From contig NZ_CM001775.1 in NCBI RefSeq assembly GCF_000332235.1, positions 1,246,382-1,310,381 of the forward strand: a stretch of DNA of 64,000 nt. Reading direction: 5' to 3'. Position numbers and translations under genes: made by a program. This DNA is from Geminocystis herdmanii PCC 6308. Its GTDB lineage: Bacteria > Cyanobacteriota > Cyanobacteriia > Cyanobacteriales > Cyanobacteriaceae. Numbering within the stretch: the first letter of the stretch is position 1; every line of letters begins with the position of its first letter. Of this stretch, positions 54,213 through 63,253 are shown in pieces. The notes under the pieces are model-generated. The model was not told where the DNA came from. It did no database searches and saw only the letters and a list, made by a program, of their open reading frames with translations.

Positions 54213-54917
54213 ATGGAATCCATTTCAGTTAAAATTCTTGTTGTTGATGACGATATTGCGATCGCAAATTTAATCAGTCGTTTTCTCAAACAAAAACAAT
54301 ATCAAGTAGAATTAGCTAACGACGGTAAAACCGCAAGGGAAATCTTTAATTATTTTCGCCCAGATTTAGTCATTCTCGACATTAATCTTCCCGATACCCT
54401 CGGTTATAATTTGTGTCAGGAAATGCAGAATAATAATGATGTATTTATTTTAATGCTTACCAGTCGTACAGATGTAGAAGATAAGAAAAAAGGTTTTTTA
54501 ATCGGCGCTGATGATTATTTAACCAAACCCTTTGACTTAGAAGAATTAGAATTTAGAGTACAAGCAATTTTACGCCGTCGAAGATTAGTCAAATCAGAGA
54601 ATCTTAATATCATTGAGTTAGGAGATTTATTCATTAATCCTCACACAAGGGAAGTTAAGTTAAAAGATGAAAATCTTATTTTCACAACCTTAGAATTTGA
54701 CTTGCTTTATTTTTTAGCTCGTAATCCAAATAAAGTTTGGCGTAGAGATGATTTAATTGCCAATGTCTGGCAAAATAATTACATGGGAGATAATCGCATT
54801 GTGGACGTTCATATTGGTCAAATTCGTCGTAAAATTGAAATATACCCAAATAATCCTCAATATATCACAACTATTAGAGGAGTTGGTTATAAATTTAATT
54901 ATATAGAAGAAACTTAA
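54213..54917 (+). CDS. OmpR-family response regulator
   Basis: A 234-residue two-domain regulator. The receiver domain (6-118) has acidic pocket DDD near residue 12, the phospho-accepting Asp in LVILDINLPDTLG near residue 54, and the Lys in YLTKPFDLEELEF near residue 104. The DNA-binding winged helix (about 135-230) has FTTLEFDLLYFLARNPNKVW, VDVHIGQIRRKIE and TIRGVGYKF. No histidine kinase is adjacent. I cannot decide which named cyanobacterial regulator it is. Confidence 0.9.
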   Translation: MESISVKILVVDDDIAIANLISRFLKQKQYQVELANDGKTAREIFNYFRPDLVILDINLPDTLGYNLCQEMQNNNDVFILMLTSRTDVEDKKKGFLIGADDYLTKPFDLEELEFRVQAILRRRRLVKSENLNIIELGDLFINPHTREVKLKDENLIFTTLEFDLLYFLARNPNKVWRRDDLIANVWQNNYMGDNRIVDVHIGQIRRKIEIYPNNPQYITTIRGVGYKFNYIEET

Positions 54918-54949
54918 TACCAATATTTGCAACGTTGATTAGAAAACTA

Positions 54950-55115
54950 TGTGACGCTCCATACACTCACATTCGTAGAGTGTAGGCTTCAAGCGGAAAT
55001 TATCCTTCTTGAACTTCCATCGTGGTACTCCTTCTTTCCCACTACGGCATTTTATAGTGAGGAACACGCCCAGCCCCACTTTCTAGTTATTATACCACGT
55101 CACTGGCGATTCATC
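54950..55115 (-). mobile_element. IS200/IS605-type TnpB relic with right-end hairpin
   Basis: On the minus strand a frame with RRSTTMEVQEG then a stop, then FPLEAYTLRM resembles the C-terminal end of cyanobacterial TnpB. It is followed by a hairpin (TACACTC ... GAGTGTA, 7-bp stem) and GGAGCGTCAC, which looks like the right end of IS605-group elements, where the omega-RNA scaffold ends. Everything upstream of this end is missing. The reading is by resemblance only. Confidence 0.45.
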
Positions 55116-55220
55116 CCACACTTGTTTAATTTTTTTTTTTTCAAAATGGGGCTTCTCGCTGGTTAAGCTAAAATATTGCTCATTTTTCCTTTCCCATTCT
55201 CTACCTTTATCGGTATCAAC

Positions 55221-55985
55221 TTATTCTTGTGTTAACACAGGATTACCAGTCTCAGGGCATAATTGATAACTACCTTTTTCCAAACCATGTTTAACCGCTA
55301 CCCTCTCATCAAAAACAAAACATTCTCCTTGCCATAAACTTTCTTCCTGGGGTATTTCTTCTAAATATTTAAGAATACCACCTTGTAAATGATAAACTTC
55401 TTTAAAACCTTTACTTAACATCAAAGAAGTAACTTTTTCGCAACGGATACCACCAGTACAAAATAAAGCCACTTTCTGATCTTTTTCGGGGTTTAAATTA
55501 TTATCTATATAATCATTAAACTCTTTAAAAGAATCAATATGTGGATTTTCTGCCCCTTTAAAAGTCCCAATATTAAACTCATATTCATTGCGAGTATCAA
55601 CTAATTTAACATCAGGATTCGAGATTAAATTATTCCAGTCTTTAGGCTTAATATAAGTTCCTACTTGCTGATTAGGATTTGCTTCTTCTATGCCAAAAGT
55701 GATGATTTCTGGTTTTATTTTGACTTTTATCCGTTCAAAAGGCATTGATTGTACGATCGAAAACTTAATCTCTAATTCTTCACAATTTAATTCTTTTTTG
55801 ATATTATTAATAATATTATTTAGGGCTTCTTTTTCTCCCACAATATTAGCATTAATACCCTCATTAGCAATTAAAATTGTGCCTTTTATTTTTTCTTCAT
55901 GACACCAATTTAAAAATTTACCCTGTAAATCTGTCAAATTATTTAATAATAAGAAACGGTAAAATGAAGCAAATGTAAAACTCAT
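55221..55985 (-). CDS. trhO: tRNA uridine(34) hydroxylase, TrhO/UPF0176
   Basis: A 254-residue rhodanese-domain protein that hydroxylates wobble uridine in certain tRNAs. An N-terminal acylphosphatase-like domain (about 1-95, with GTILIANEGINANIVGEKEA) precedes the rhodanese domain (about 110-215), where the catalytic cysteine lies in VALFCTGGIRCEKVTSLML near residue 178. It is full length for the cyanobacterial form. It is monocistronic. Confidence 0.9.
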   Translation of the reverse strand: MSFTFASFYRFLLLNNLTDLQGKFLNWCHEEKIKGTILIANEGINANIVGEKEALNNIINNIKKELNCEELEIKFSIVQSMPFERIKVKIKPEIITFGIEEANPNQQVGTYIKPKDWNNLISNPDVKLVDTRNEYEFNIGTFKGAENPHIDSFKEFNDYIDNNLNPEKDQKVALFCTGGIRCEKVTSLMLSKGFKEVYHLQGGILKYLEEIPQEESLWQGECFVFDERVAVKHGLEKGSYQLCPETGNPVLTQE

Positions 55986-56159
55986 ATTAATTATTTTTTC
56001 TACTCAAATAGACAAATATCTATTCTAATTATAACCTAACATCGAGCTTTGAAAGATTGCTTGAGATTGCTTCGTGCCTCGCAATGATACTTTATGATTA
56101 ACTATAATAGGTATCTTAATTAACAATTATTCACTATTAACTATTCATTATTAACTATT

Positions 56160-56621
56160 ATGGCAACTTTACAAGTAGGCGATCGAACTCCAGACTTTAC
56201 CTTACCTTCCGCAACAGGAGAAAATGTTAGTATCAAAGACTTTTTAGGCAAAAAAGCCGTAGTAGTTTACTTTTATCCTAAAGATGATACCCCCGGATGC
56301 ACCGCAGAATCTTGCGCTTTTAGGGATAGCTACGAAGTATTTAAAGAAGCAGGGGCGGAAATTATCGGCATTAGCAGTGATTCAGTGGAATCTCATCAAC
56401 AGTTTGCCAGTAAATATAAACTACCTTTTATTTTATTGAGCGATCGAGGTGATAAAGTAAGAAAATTATTTGATGTACCGTCAACCCTTTTTATTATACC
56501 CGGTAGAGTAACCTATGTTATTGATAAAGAAGGCATTGTGCGCCATATCTTTAACTCCATGTTAGATTTTAAAGCCCATGTAGAAGAAGCCTTGAAAACT
56601 ATTAAAAATCTTCCTAGTTAA
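56160..56621 (+). CDS. bcp: Peroxiredoxin Q/Bcp
   Basis: A 153-residue thiol peroxidase. The peroxidatic Cys motif YPKDDTPGCTAESCAFRDSY (near residues 40-55) holds both cysteines of the atypical 2-Cys Bcp/PrxQ type, five residues apart. C-terminal segments VIDKEGIVRHIFNS fit. It reduces hydrogen and organic peroxides with thioredoxin. It is monocistronic; the broken restriction-modification locus begins about 90 bases downstream. Confidence 0.95.
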   Translation: MATLQVGDRTPDFTLPSATGENVSIKDFLGKKAVVVYFYPKDDTPGCTAESCAFRDSYEVFKEAGAEIIGISSDSVESHQQFASKYKLPFILLSDRGDKVRKLFDVPSTLFIIPGRVTYVIDKEGIVRHIFNSMLDFKAHVEEALKTIKNLPS

Positions 56622-56715
56622 TAAATAATGAGGAATTAGAAATTAGGAATAGTATAAGTTTAAGTCGTGATAGTACTGAATTATAAATAGTTATTTTACA
56701 CTTTCACAAAAATTT

Positions 56716-57863
56716 ATGAATAATATTTTAAAGTTTAAAGGAATTATTAAAAATGTTAGTTATAATCCCCGTTTAATATAAAAGTTGAAACCTTATAATT
56801 TTGAACAATTTGATATTAATATATCTGATAGTTTTGGATTAATAAAAATAGAAGATAAAAATATAGCTTATTCCAAATGGGTATCTCCTAAACGCACTCG
56901 AAGTTATCCCTTTGCAAGAATGTATAATGTTTATAGTCAATCAAAAGTAATAACTATTATTCCAATAATTAAAGATGAAGGAAAAGATGGCGATTTAGAT
57001 AAAATAGGATTTATAACCTTTTCTTGGATGAATTTATTAAATATTTATGTTGTTTTAGGCTACTATGAAAAAGCAGAAAAAAGTCAAAAAAAAGGGCAAA
57101 ATTCAAAAGATAAATTATCAGGGCAAAAATTTAATAATGATTTTATTAAACAACAAATAGAAAAAATATCTAACTATAAACAAAGTGCTTTACATTGGAA
57201 TAAAAATTTATTTGAAAATGAGTTTATTAGTATTTTTAATACAGCATTAGATTGTTATAAAAATATAGAGAATCAAACAGGGATTAAAATACACAATCAA
57301 GATAGATTAAGAGAATATTTACAAGAAATTCAAACAGACTTTGAAAAATTTAAAGATATTTCTTTAAAATCTTCACAACAAGCAATTAATCGAGAAATAC
57401 AAACAGAGCATATTTTAGAATATTTAGTAGATGGATGTAAAGGAGTTTTCGAGATTGAAAATGATTTAGGCGGAATTTATCACCTTACTGCTGACGAAAT
57501 TATTATGGATAAACAGAATTATATTATTCAAGAATCAAAAAACTCATCAAAAAAAGTTTACCTTCCATAGATGATATAGAAGATGGATTATTTAAACTAA
57601 TTTTATACTCTAATTTAGATTGTCTTTATTTAGAAGAAAAAGAATTACAGTTTAGTTGTCGATTAAAATTAACTGGGATTAATATTAAAGGTGAAATTAT
57701 ATTATCAGAATCTACTAAAAATCAAGAATTAGACAGATTTATTGAAAACAATATTTTCATCTTCACTAATCAAGATATAGGTATAATTTATAAGTTATTT
57801 TTAGAAGTAAAAAGAAATAAAAAGTTAAATATATTAATTACAAATAATGAAAAAAATGATTAA
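56716..57863 (+). pseudogene. Type II restriction endonuclease, doubly interrupted
   Basis: An ATG at 56716 opens a frame (MNNILKFKGIIKNVSYNPRL I) that meets TAA at 56779 and then continues in the same frame for 261 codons from a TTG at 56785. Near the end it reads DKQNYIIQESKNSSKK, a plausible E-x-K nuclease core after LVDGCKGVFEIENDLGG. After an A7 run (57549-57555) this frame soon stops at 57570, but the -1 frame continues as SLPSIDDIEDGLFKLILYSN and runs to a stop at 57863, overlapping the methyltransferase start. A nonsense codon and a frameshift both separate pieces of one enzyme. Slippage on A-AAA-AAA could still make some full-length product from the TTG. Confidence 0.72.
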
Positions 57864-58710
57864 AAGTCCTTTACGCTATCCCGGAGGCAAAAGTCGAGGT
57901 ATTGACTATATCTGTCAATACTTACCTGATAATTTTAGCGAATATAGAGAGCCAATGGTAGGAGGAGGCTCAATGTTTATCTATTTAAAACAACAAAATC
58001 CTCGTTTAAAAATATGGATTAATGACTTAAATCCAGAGTTATATTTATTTTGGAAAATAGCACAATCTAATTTAGTTAATTTAGTTCATGAAATCAAAAA
58101 TTGTAAAAGAAATTATCAAGATGGTAAACAACTTTTTCGAGAATTAACTACTGTTAATATTAATAATTTAACTGATTTAGAAAGAGCAACCAGATTTTTT
58201 ATTTTAAATAGAATTACTTTTTCTGGTACTGTAGAATCAGGGGGATTTTCTCAGGGTGCTTTTGAAAAAAGATTTACCGATTCTTCGATCGAACGTTTGG
58301 AATTATTAGAACATATTTTACAAGATATTACTATCACTAACTTAGATTTTGAGGATGTGATTAAAGGTAATAATAATAATAATATTTTTTTGTTTCTTGA
58401 TCCACCTTATTATAATAAGGCTAAGTCAAAACTATATGGAAAAAAAGGTAATTTACATTCAGAATTTAACCATGAAAAATTTATACAAACTGTAAAAGAA
58501 TCTCATCATAAATGGTTAATTACCTATGATAATAGTGAATTTATTAAAGATAATTTTAAAGAGTTTTATACCCAAGAATGGGAATTACAGTATGGAATGA
58601 ATAATTATAAAAAATCTTCGGCACAAAAAGGCAAAGAGTTATTAATTACTAATTATTTATCTTCTTATAATTTAATTAACAATCAACAATTAACTTTAAA
58701 TCTATTTTAA
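57847..58710 (+). CDS. Adenine-N6 DNA methyltransferase, D12 class
   Basis: A 287-residue enzyme (285 if the second ATG at 57856 is used). Motifs: SPLRYPGGKSRGIDYIC near residue 7, YREPMVGGGSMFIYLK near residue 35, and the catalytic FLFLDPPYYNKAKSKLYG near residue 178. It starts inside the 3' end of the interrupted endonuclease gene. All motifs are intact, so it may now act as a solitary methyltransferase. Confidence 0.9.
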   Translation: MKKMIKSPLRYPGGKSRGIDYICQYLPDNFSEYREPMVGGGSMFIYLKQQNPRLKIWINDLNPELYLFWKIAQSNLVNLVHEIKNCKRNYQDGKQLFRELTTVNINNLTDLERATRFFILNRITFSGTVESGGFSQGAFEKRFTDSSIERLELLEHILQDITITNLDFEDVIKGNNNNNIFLFLDPPYYNKAKSKLYGKKGNLHSEFNHEKFIQTVKESHHKWLITYDNSEFIKDNFKEFYTQEWELQYGMNNYKKSSAQKGKELLITNYLSSYNLINNQQLTLNLF

Positions 58711-58718
58711 GTTGCTCC

Positions 58719-60695
58719 TTAAATCATACATCGAAGTTTACTGATGACTTGATTTTTTTGCAATATAGTCATCAATCTTACAGCCTGATGATGGTAAAGA
58801 TTAATGGGTAACACTTGGGGTAGATTTTCCATGGTTTCCCTAGCTATTTTTAGCTGACAACCTGTAATTCGTGCGATCGCATTTGCCCCTTCAAACATAC
58901 CCATATCAGATTTAACGGAGATAATCTCTAATTGCCATTGTTTCGGTTTTATCTCACCTTTTTCAATGCTTTTAAGCCCTTCTATAGTAGCTAAAACAAT
59001 CAATCGATCGCCCTTAGCCAAAAGTATATCATCATTGGGCATTAAAGTCGGGACATAACTACCATTACCAGAATAAAAAATAGGAATAACCCCATATCCG
59101 TAGGCAACTTCCCCTAATAATAAGTCATTTAAAGTGTCGTCTTCCTCAATTTCATACTCTGTTAATAATATTGTTTGTTGCTCAAAACGATAAATTTGTA
59201 GAATATTCTCCCCAAAAGCCGCCGCCGCAAAGGCTTCCGCCGCCACTTGATAGGCACTAAAAACATTGGATTGCGGTAATAACTGATGCAAATTATTGGT
59301 AAATTGATCTCCATTGGTGCGGATTACAAGATTAAGACGAGGGTTAAAATTTTGAGTCATCAAAGCCACTTCGAGATTAGTTATATCATCATCAGTAACA
59401 ATAATGGCACTTTTAGCTTTATCTAAGTTTGCTAGTTTTAAACTATCTTGTAAATTACCAATAATTAAAGGAAAATTAGACTCTAGGGAAGCATCAATAT
59501 TTTGATTAAAACTTATAGCTAATAATGATTGTTTTAACTCTTTTAATTCTGAGGCTATTTTTTGTCCAATTCTACCAAAGCCAATAATAACAATGTGATT
59601 TTCTATAGGAATAGGAGGACGTTTTTTAGTAAATTGGAATTTAGCAGACAATAAATTTTCGGTTAATAAAGCATATAAAATGCCCACAAATGCTGTGCCT
59701 GTTATGGTTAAAGTTAAGCTAAATAATTGTAACCATTGGGGTATTTCTTCTATGGGTTCGATCGAGCCAAATAAGTCAGCATATCCTCCTAACAAAAGAA
59801 TTGCCGTCACATAAAAAGAAGATAAATAAGTAGAATTTTCTGTATAATGTCTAAATAATAAAGTACCAGTAATTAACAGTATAAAAACGATTATACTCGC
59901 AAAAATACCCACTCCTTTAATTTTTTCTTTAGTGTTTAATGTGACTAATTTATTTTTAATTTTTTGCAAATTATTTAATAATTTTAACCAGATAGATTGA
60001 TTTCTCATCTTCACATTATTCTCATGATGAGTTAGACGAAAATGATCTTCGGTTTCTACTAAAATAATGGTATCATCAGGCAAAATTTGTCTATCGGGAT
60101 TCCATTCTAAAAATCTGGATGAAAATGTTTCCGTAGAAGAATGATGACTAATGATGCGACGAGTGCGACTGTTTAACTCAAACAGACATTGATAATTGCG
60201 CCAAGGATGAGAAGGGGTGATTTTTACTTGGCTTATCCTAATTTTTTGCTCCTCTAAGGTGAAAAACCCTAAAATTTCCTTTCCTAATGCTGAAAGTGCG
60301 TAAGCGTTCGCTGGTAATTCAGTTGGTTCGTAAGCGATAAAATTACCTAATTGACTACTCAATAAATTATTTAAGTTTTCTTTGTTCGATCGCATTACCA
60401 GTCTGGTTTTCTGGTTTAATTGTCTAATAGCAATAGCTGTGGCAACATTTACACTTTCTGAAGTAGTTACAATTAATGCCGCTCGACATTGCTCAATGTG
60501 ACTTTGTAGTAAAATTGTTCGATCGCTACAATCACCCCTCACAAATACATCAATCAAAGGCAATAAATCACGAATTTCCTCATGTGGGGGAGGATTTTTT
60601 TCGATAACCACAATTCTCACCCCAAATTTTTTTAAAGCAATAACACAATTCTGCCCTAAACTTCCCAATCCACAAATAAGGAAACTGTCTAACAT
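58719..60695 (-). CDS. TrkA/RCK-domain potassium-channel-like protein
   Basis: A 658-residue protein with two NAD-binding TrkA-N domains. The first (about 1-130) starts LICGLGSLGQNCVIALKKFG; the second (about 365-500) has VIIGFGRIGQKIASELKELK. Between them are two or three transmembrane helices (about 262-350). A TrkA-C-like part closes the protein. The layout is that of cyanobacterial tandem-RCK ion-conductance proteins of the CASTOR/POLLUX-like type. Ion and regulation are unproven. Confidence 0.8.
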   Translation of the reverse strand: MLDSFLICGLGSLGQNCVIALKKFGVRIVVIEKNPPPHEEIRDLLPLIDVFVRGDCSDRTILLQSHIEQCRAALIVTTSESVNVATAIAIRQLNQKTRLVMRSNKENLNNLLSSQLGNFIAYEPTELPANAYALSALGKEILGFFTLEEQKIRISQVKITPSHPWRNYQCLFELNSRTRRIISHHSSTETFSSRFLEWNPDRQILPDDTIILVETEDHFRLTHHENNVKMRNQSIWLKLLNNLQKIKNKLVTLNTKEKIKGVGIFASIIVFILLITGTLLFRHYTENSTYLSSFYVTAILLLGGYADLFGSIEPIEEIPQWLQLFSLTLTITGTAFVGILYALLTENLLSAKFQFTKKRPPIPIENHIVIIGFGRIGQKIASELKELKQSLLAISFNQNIDASLESNFPLIIGNLQDSLKLANLDKAKSAIIVTDDDITNLEVALMTQNFNPRLNLVIRTNGDQFTNNLHQLLPQSNVFSAYQVAAEAFAAAAFGENILQIYRFEQQTILLTEYEIEEDDTLNDLLLGEVAYGYGVIPIFYSGNGSYVPTLMPNDDILLAKGDRLIVLATIEGLKSIEKGEIKPKQWQLEIISVKSDMGMFEGANAIARITGCQLKIARETMENLPQVLPINLYHHQAVRLMTILQKNQVISKLRCMI

Positions 60696-60812
60696 AAGTT
60701 GAGTAAATCGTCACATTTACTATTCTTTAGGGTATTTTATCTTAAAACTTAACTTTTTATTATTAATTTTTGCCATTTTAGCAAAGTTGGGAGAGCTATA
60801 TATAGCAAGAAA

Positions 60813-60884
60813 GCCATCTATCGGACTCGAACCGATGACCTACTGATTACAAATCAGTTGCTCTACCAACTGAGCTAAGATGGC
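60813..60884 (-). tRNA. tRNA-Thr(UGU)
   Basis: The minus strand folds as a 72-nt cloverleaf: acceptor GCCATCT/AGATGGC, D-stem GCTC/GAGC, anticodon stem ACTGA/TCAGT around loop TTTGTAA (anticodon TGT), T-arm ATCGGTTCGAGTCCGAT. It is the intact relative of the truncated tRNA-Thr(CGU) at 1927. Confidence 0.97.
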
Positions 60885-60984
60885 AAGTGAAATAATTTCA
60901 CTGCGATAACCATTATAACGAATTTTATTTGGGATTTGTCAAGGTATAATAGGAAAAATTTAAGCCCTAGGATTTTTTACTCTC

Positions 60985-61719
60985 TTGACTACTTTACCCG
61001 AAGATTTTAATGATGATAATTGGATAGACGAGGAAGATTCTTACTCTGAAGATGAGAAGAAACCACCATATTCCTCCCCTAAGTTACAATCCTATCAATT
61101 TAAACCAGCGACGATCGCACTGGTGGAAAGTGCTTTTTTAGCTAGTACCGCTAGTTTAATCTGGTTAATAGATTATTATTTCCGTTTAGGTCCATTCTTA
61201 AAAATGCTTTTTCCTTTACCTATTGTATTAATTTATTTACGTCGTGGTCAAAGAGCTTCTATTATCACTACGATCGTATGTGGTTTACTCTTAGGAATCT
61301 TGATGGGTCCTCCTCGTAGTATTGTTTATGTGATTCCCTATGGTTTAATGGGGATTCAGTTGGGGGCATTATGGCGTAATGGTGCAAGTTGGTATCTGTC
61401 TATTTTTATGGCTAGTTTGATTGGTTGTTTTGGTTTTTTCTTTCGTTTTTGGTTATTTTCCATCTTGTTAGGGGAAGATTTATGGGCTTATGTAATGAGT
61501 CAAGTTACCAATTTAGCGGATTGGATTTTTCTCAAATTAGGTATTATTGCTGAACCTAGCTTAACTACTATTCAAGTTTTAGCGTTAGTGGTAATTTTAG
61601 TTAATAATTTGATTTATGCTTTAACCGTTCATCTGATAGGATTATTAATGTTCGATCGACTGAATAACCCTATTCCACGCCCTCCCCGTTGGTTAAAAGT
61701 TATCTTAGACTATGAATAG
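60985..61719 (+). CDS. DUF2232 membrane protein
   Basis: A 244-residue protein. An acidic N-terminus (about 1-45) precedes six hydrophobic segments. The PLPIVLIYLRRGQRASI and GPPRSIVYVIPYGLMGIQLG marks near residues 78-125 fit DUF2232, a family of possible substrate-specific transporter components. The start is TTG at 60985; no ATG fits. It is monocistronic, between tRNA-Thr and pfkA. Confidence 0.75.
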   Translation: MTTLPEDFNDDNWIDEEDSYSEDEKKPPYSSPKLQSYQFKPATIALVESAFLASTASLIWLIDYYFRLGPFLKMLFPLPIVLIYLRRGQRASIITTIVCGLLLGILMGPPRSIVYVIPYGLMGIQLGALWRNGASWYLSIFMASLIGCFGFFFRFWLFSILLGEDLWAYVMSQVTNLADWIFLKLGIIAEPSLTTIQVLALVVILVNNLIYALTVHLIGLLMFDRLNNPIPRPPRWLKVILDYE

Positions 61720-61940
61720 GAATTATACTTTGCAAGGGCATAATTGGAGCTTAGTTAGGGGAGGCAAAAGGCAAAAGGCAAGAGGCAATAATGATTTTAT
61801 AACATCAGATTATAACTTTGATGAGTATAACAAATTATTTCCTAATTTCCTGTCATGATTAATTATTCATTTTTTGATAAGACTGCTATAAAGAAAGAGA
61901 AGATTTAAACAATTTCTTGATTTTTCAGAACACTACAACT

Positions 61941-63125
61941 ATGAGTAAGAAAAAAAGAATCGGTATTTTAACCAGTGGTGGAGACTGCCCAGGACTTAAT
62001 GCTATTATTAGAGCTGTCGTCAAATATGCTAATCTTAGGCAGTGGGAAATTTATGGTATTCCCAGAGGTACGGATGGATTTATTGATGTGGTTAAAGGCA
62101 AATTGCAGATAGATGACCTTAAATTACAACCTCACGGTTACGATGTACCGGGGGTTTTACAAGGTTTAGATGTACTTCAATTCATGAGTGGTAGTGTATT
62201 AGGTTCTCTAAGTCGAGGTAATCCTGAAGAAGAAGAAGTGACGAAGGATATTTTAGAGGGTTATAAGCGTTTTGGCTTAGATGCTTTAATTGCCATTGGT
62301 GGAGATGGTAGTCTTGATATTATCTATGACTTAGCCAAAAAAGGCGGTTGGAATTTAGTAGTTATTCCGAAAACCATTGATAATGATGTGGCTTTTACAG
62401 AACGATCGGTCGGTTTTGATACAGCGCGTAATACGGTTACTCAAGCCTTATATGATCTTACCTTTACGGCGGCTAGTCATGAGCGTATTATGGTAGTGCA
62501 AGTTATGGGGAGGGATGCCGGACATTTAGCTTTACACGCTGGTATCGCAGGAGGTGCTGACTGTATTTTAATCCCTGAGTTGACTCCTAAATTAACCGAC
62601 GCAACTATTGAGGGAATTTGCAAATATATTGTTAAATTAAGAAGGGATAGACGAAAATTTGCTTTAGTGGTGATAGCGGAAGGAGTACACGGGTTAGATA
62701 ATCAAAAAGATGCTTATATTGCCGAAACTTTAGCTGATTTAATCAAGGAGTATAGTCATCGTCTTTGTGTTAATAATGATAATAATTATGAAGGCTTAGA
62801 TACGATCGACACCCGTGCCACAGTTTTAGGACATTTACAACGTTGTGGCGTACCTAGTTCGTTCGATCGAATTTTAGCAACGGTATTTGGCATTAAAGCC
62901 CTAGATTTAATTGAACAAGAATGTTATAACCGTCTGGTAGTATGGCAAAACGGCAGTGTCGAAAGTAAATCCTTAGAACAAATTATGCCCATGATTAAAT
63001 GGTGTCACCAAGAAAAAACTTGTCCTGCACCTGTCGATCCTGAAGGTTTCATGGTCAGAACGGCGCTTTCCTTAGGGATTTATTTAGGAGAATCCCATTA
63101 CCATCCTCACGCCATTAATGAGTAA
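61941..63125 (+). CDS. pfkA: 6-phosphofructokinase
   Basis: A 394-residue glycolytic enzyme. Motifs: [20 protein letters not shown] at the start, [11 protein letters not shown] near residue 114, the substrate-binding [20 protein letters not shown] near residue 136, and [18 protein letters not shown] near residue 182. The glycine after GGD suggests ATP use, while lysine in PKTIDND is usual in PPi-dependent and in some ATP-dependent group III enzymes. I start at ATG 61941; an in-frame TTG at 61917 is unlikely. Cofactor choice is uncertain. Confidence 0.92.
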   Translation: MSKKKRIGILTSGGDCPGLNAIIRAVVKYANLRQWEIYGIPRGTDGFIDVVKGKLQIDDLKLQPHGYDVPGVLQGLDVLQFMSGSVLGSLSRGNPEEEEVTKDILEGYKRFGLDALIAIGGDGSLDIIYDLAKKGGWNLVVIPKTIDNDVAFTERSVGFDTARNTVTQALYDLTFTAASHERIMVVQVMGRDAGHLALHAGIAGGADCILIPELTPKLTDATIEGICKYIVKLRRDRRKFALVVIAEGVHGLDNQKDAYIAETLADLIKEYSHRLCVNNDNNYEGLDTIDTRATVLGHLQRCGVPSSFDRILATVFGIKALDLIEQECYNRLVVWQNGSVESKSLEQIMPMIKWCHQEKTCPAPVDPEGFMVRTALSLGIYLGESHYHPHAINE

Positions 63126-63196
63126 TAAGGGGTTAGGTGTTAGGTTTTAGGTGTTAGGGAGACTCTTGAGACTAGAAGACTATAAGACTAGAAGAT

Positions 63197-63253
63197 AATT
63201 AATTCTTAATTCTTAATTCTTAATTCTTAATTCTTAATTCTTAATTCTTAATT
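63197..63253. repeat. Heptanucleotide tandem repeat (STRR)
   Basis: About eight tandem units of TTAATTC. The array covers the stop codon and last two codons of the TRAP binding-protein gene on the minus strand. It is the longest STRR in the window. Confidence 0.85.

Noticed and set aside
54951-55166. 71-codon frame on the plus strand
   Set aside because: It is antisense to the TnpB relic and has no protein-like features.
38462-56781. TAA read as glutamine (genetic code change)
   Set aside because: Many clear housekeeping genes here (rpmG, rpsR, metH, acnB) end with TAA, so the standard code holds.
63197-63253. Tandem repeat considered as a CRISPR array
   Set aside because: The unit is seven bases without spacers, typical of STRR. 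No cas genes and no 25-40-base direct repeats with unique spacers exist in the window.
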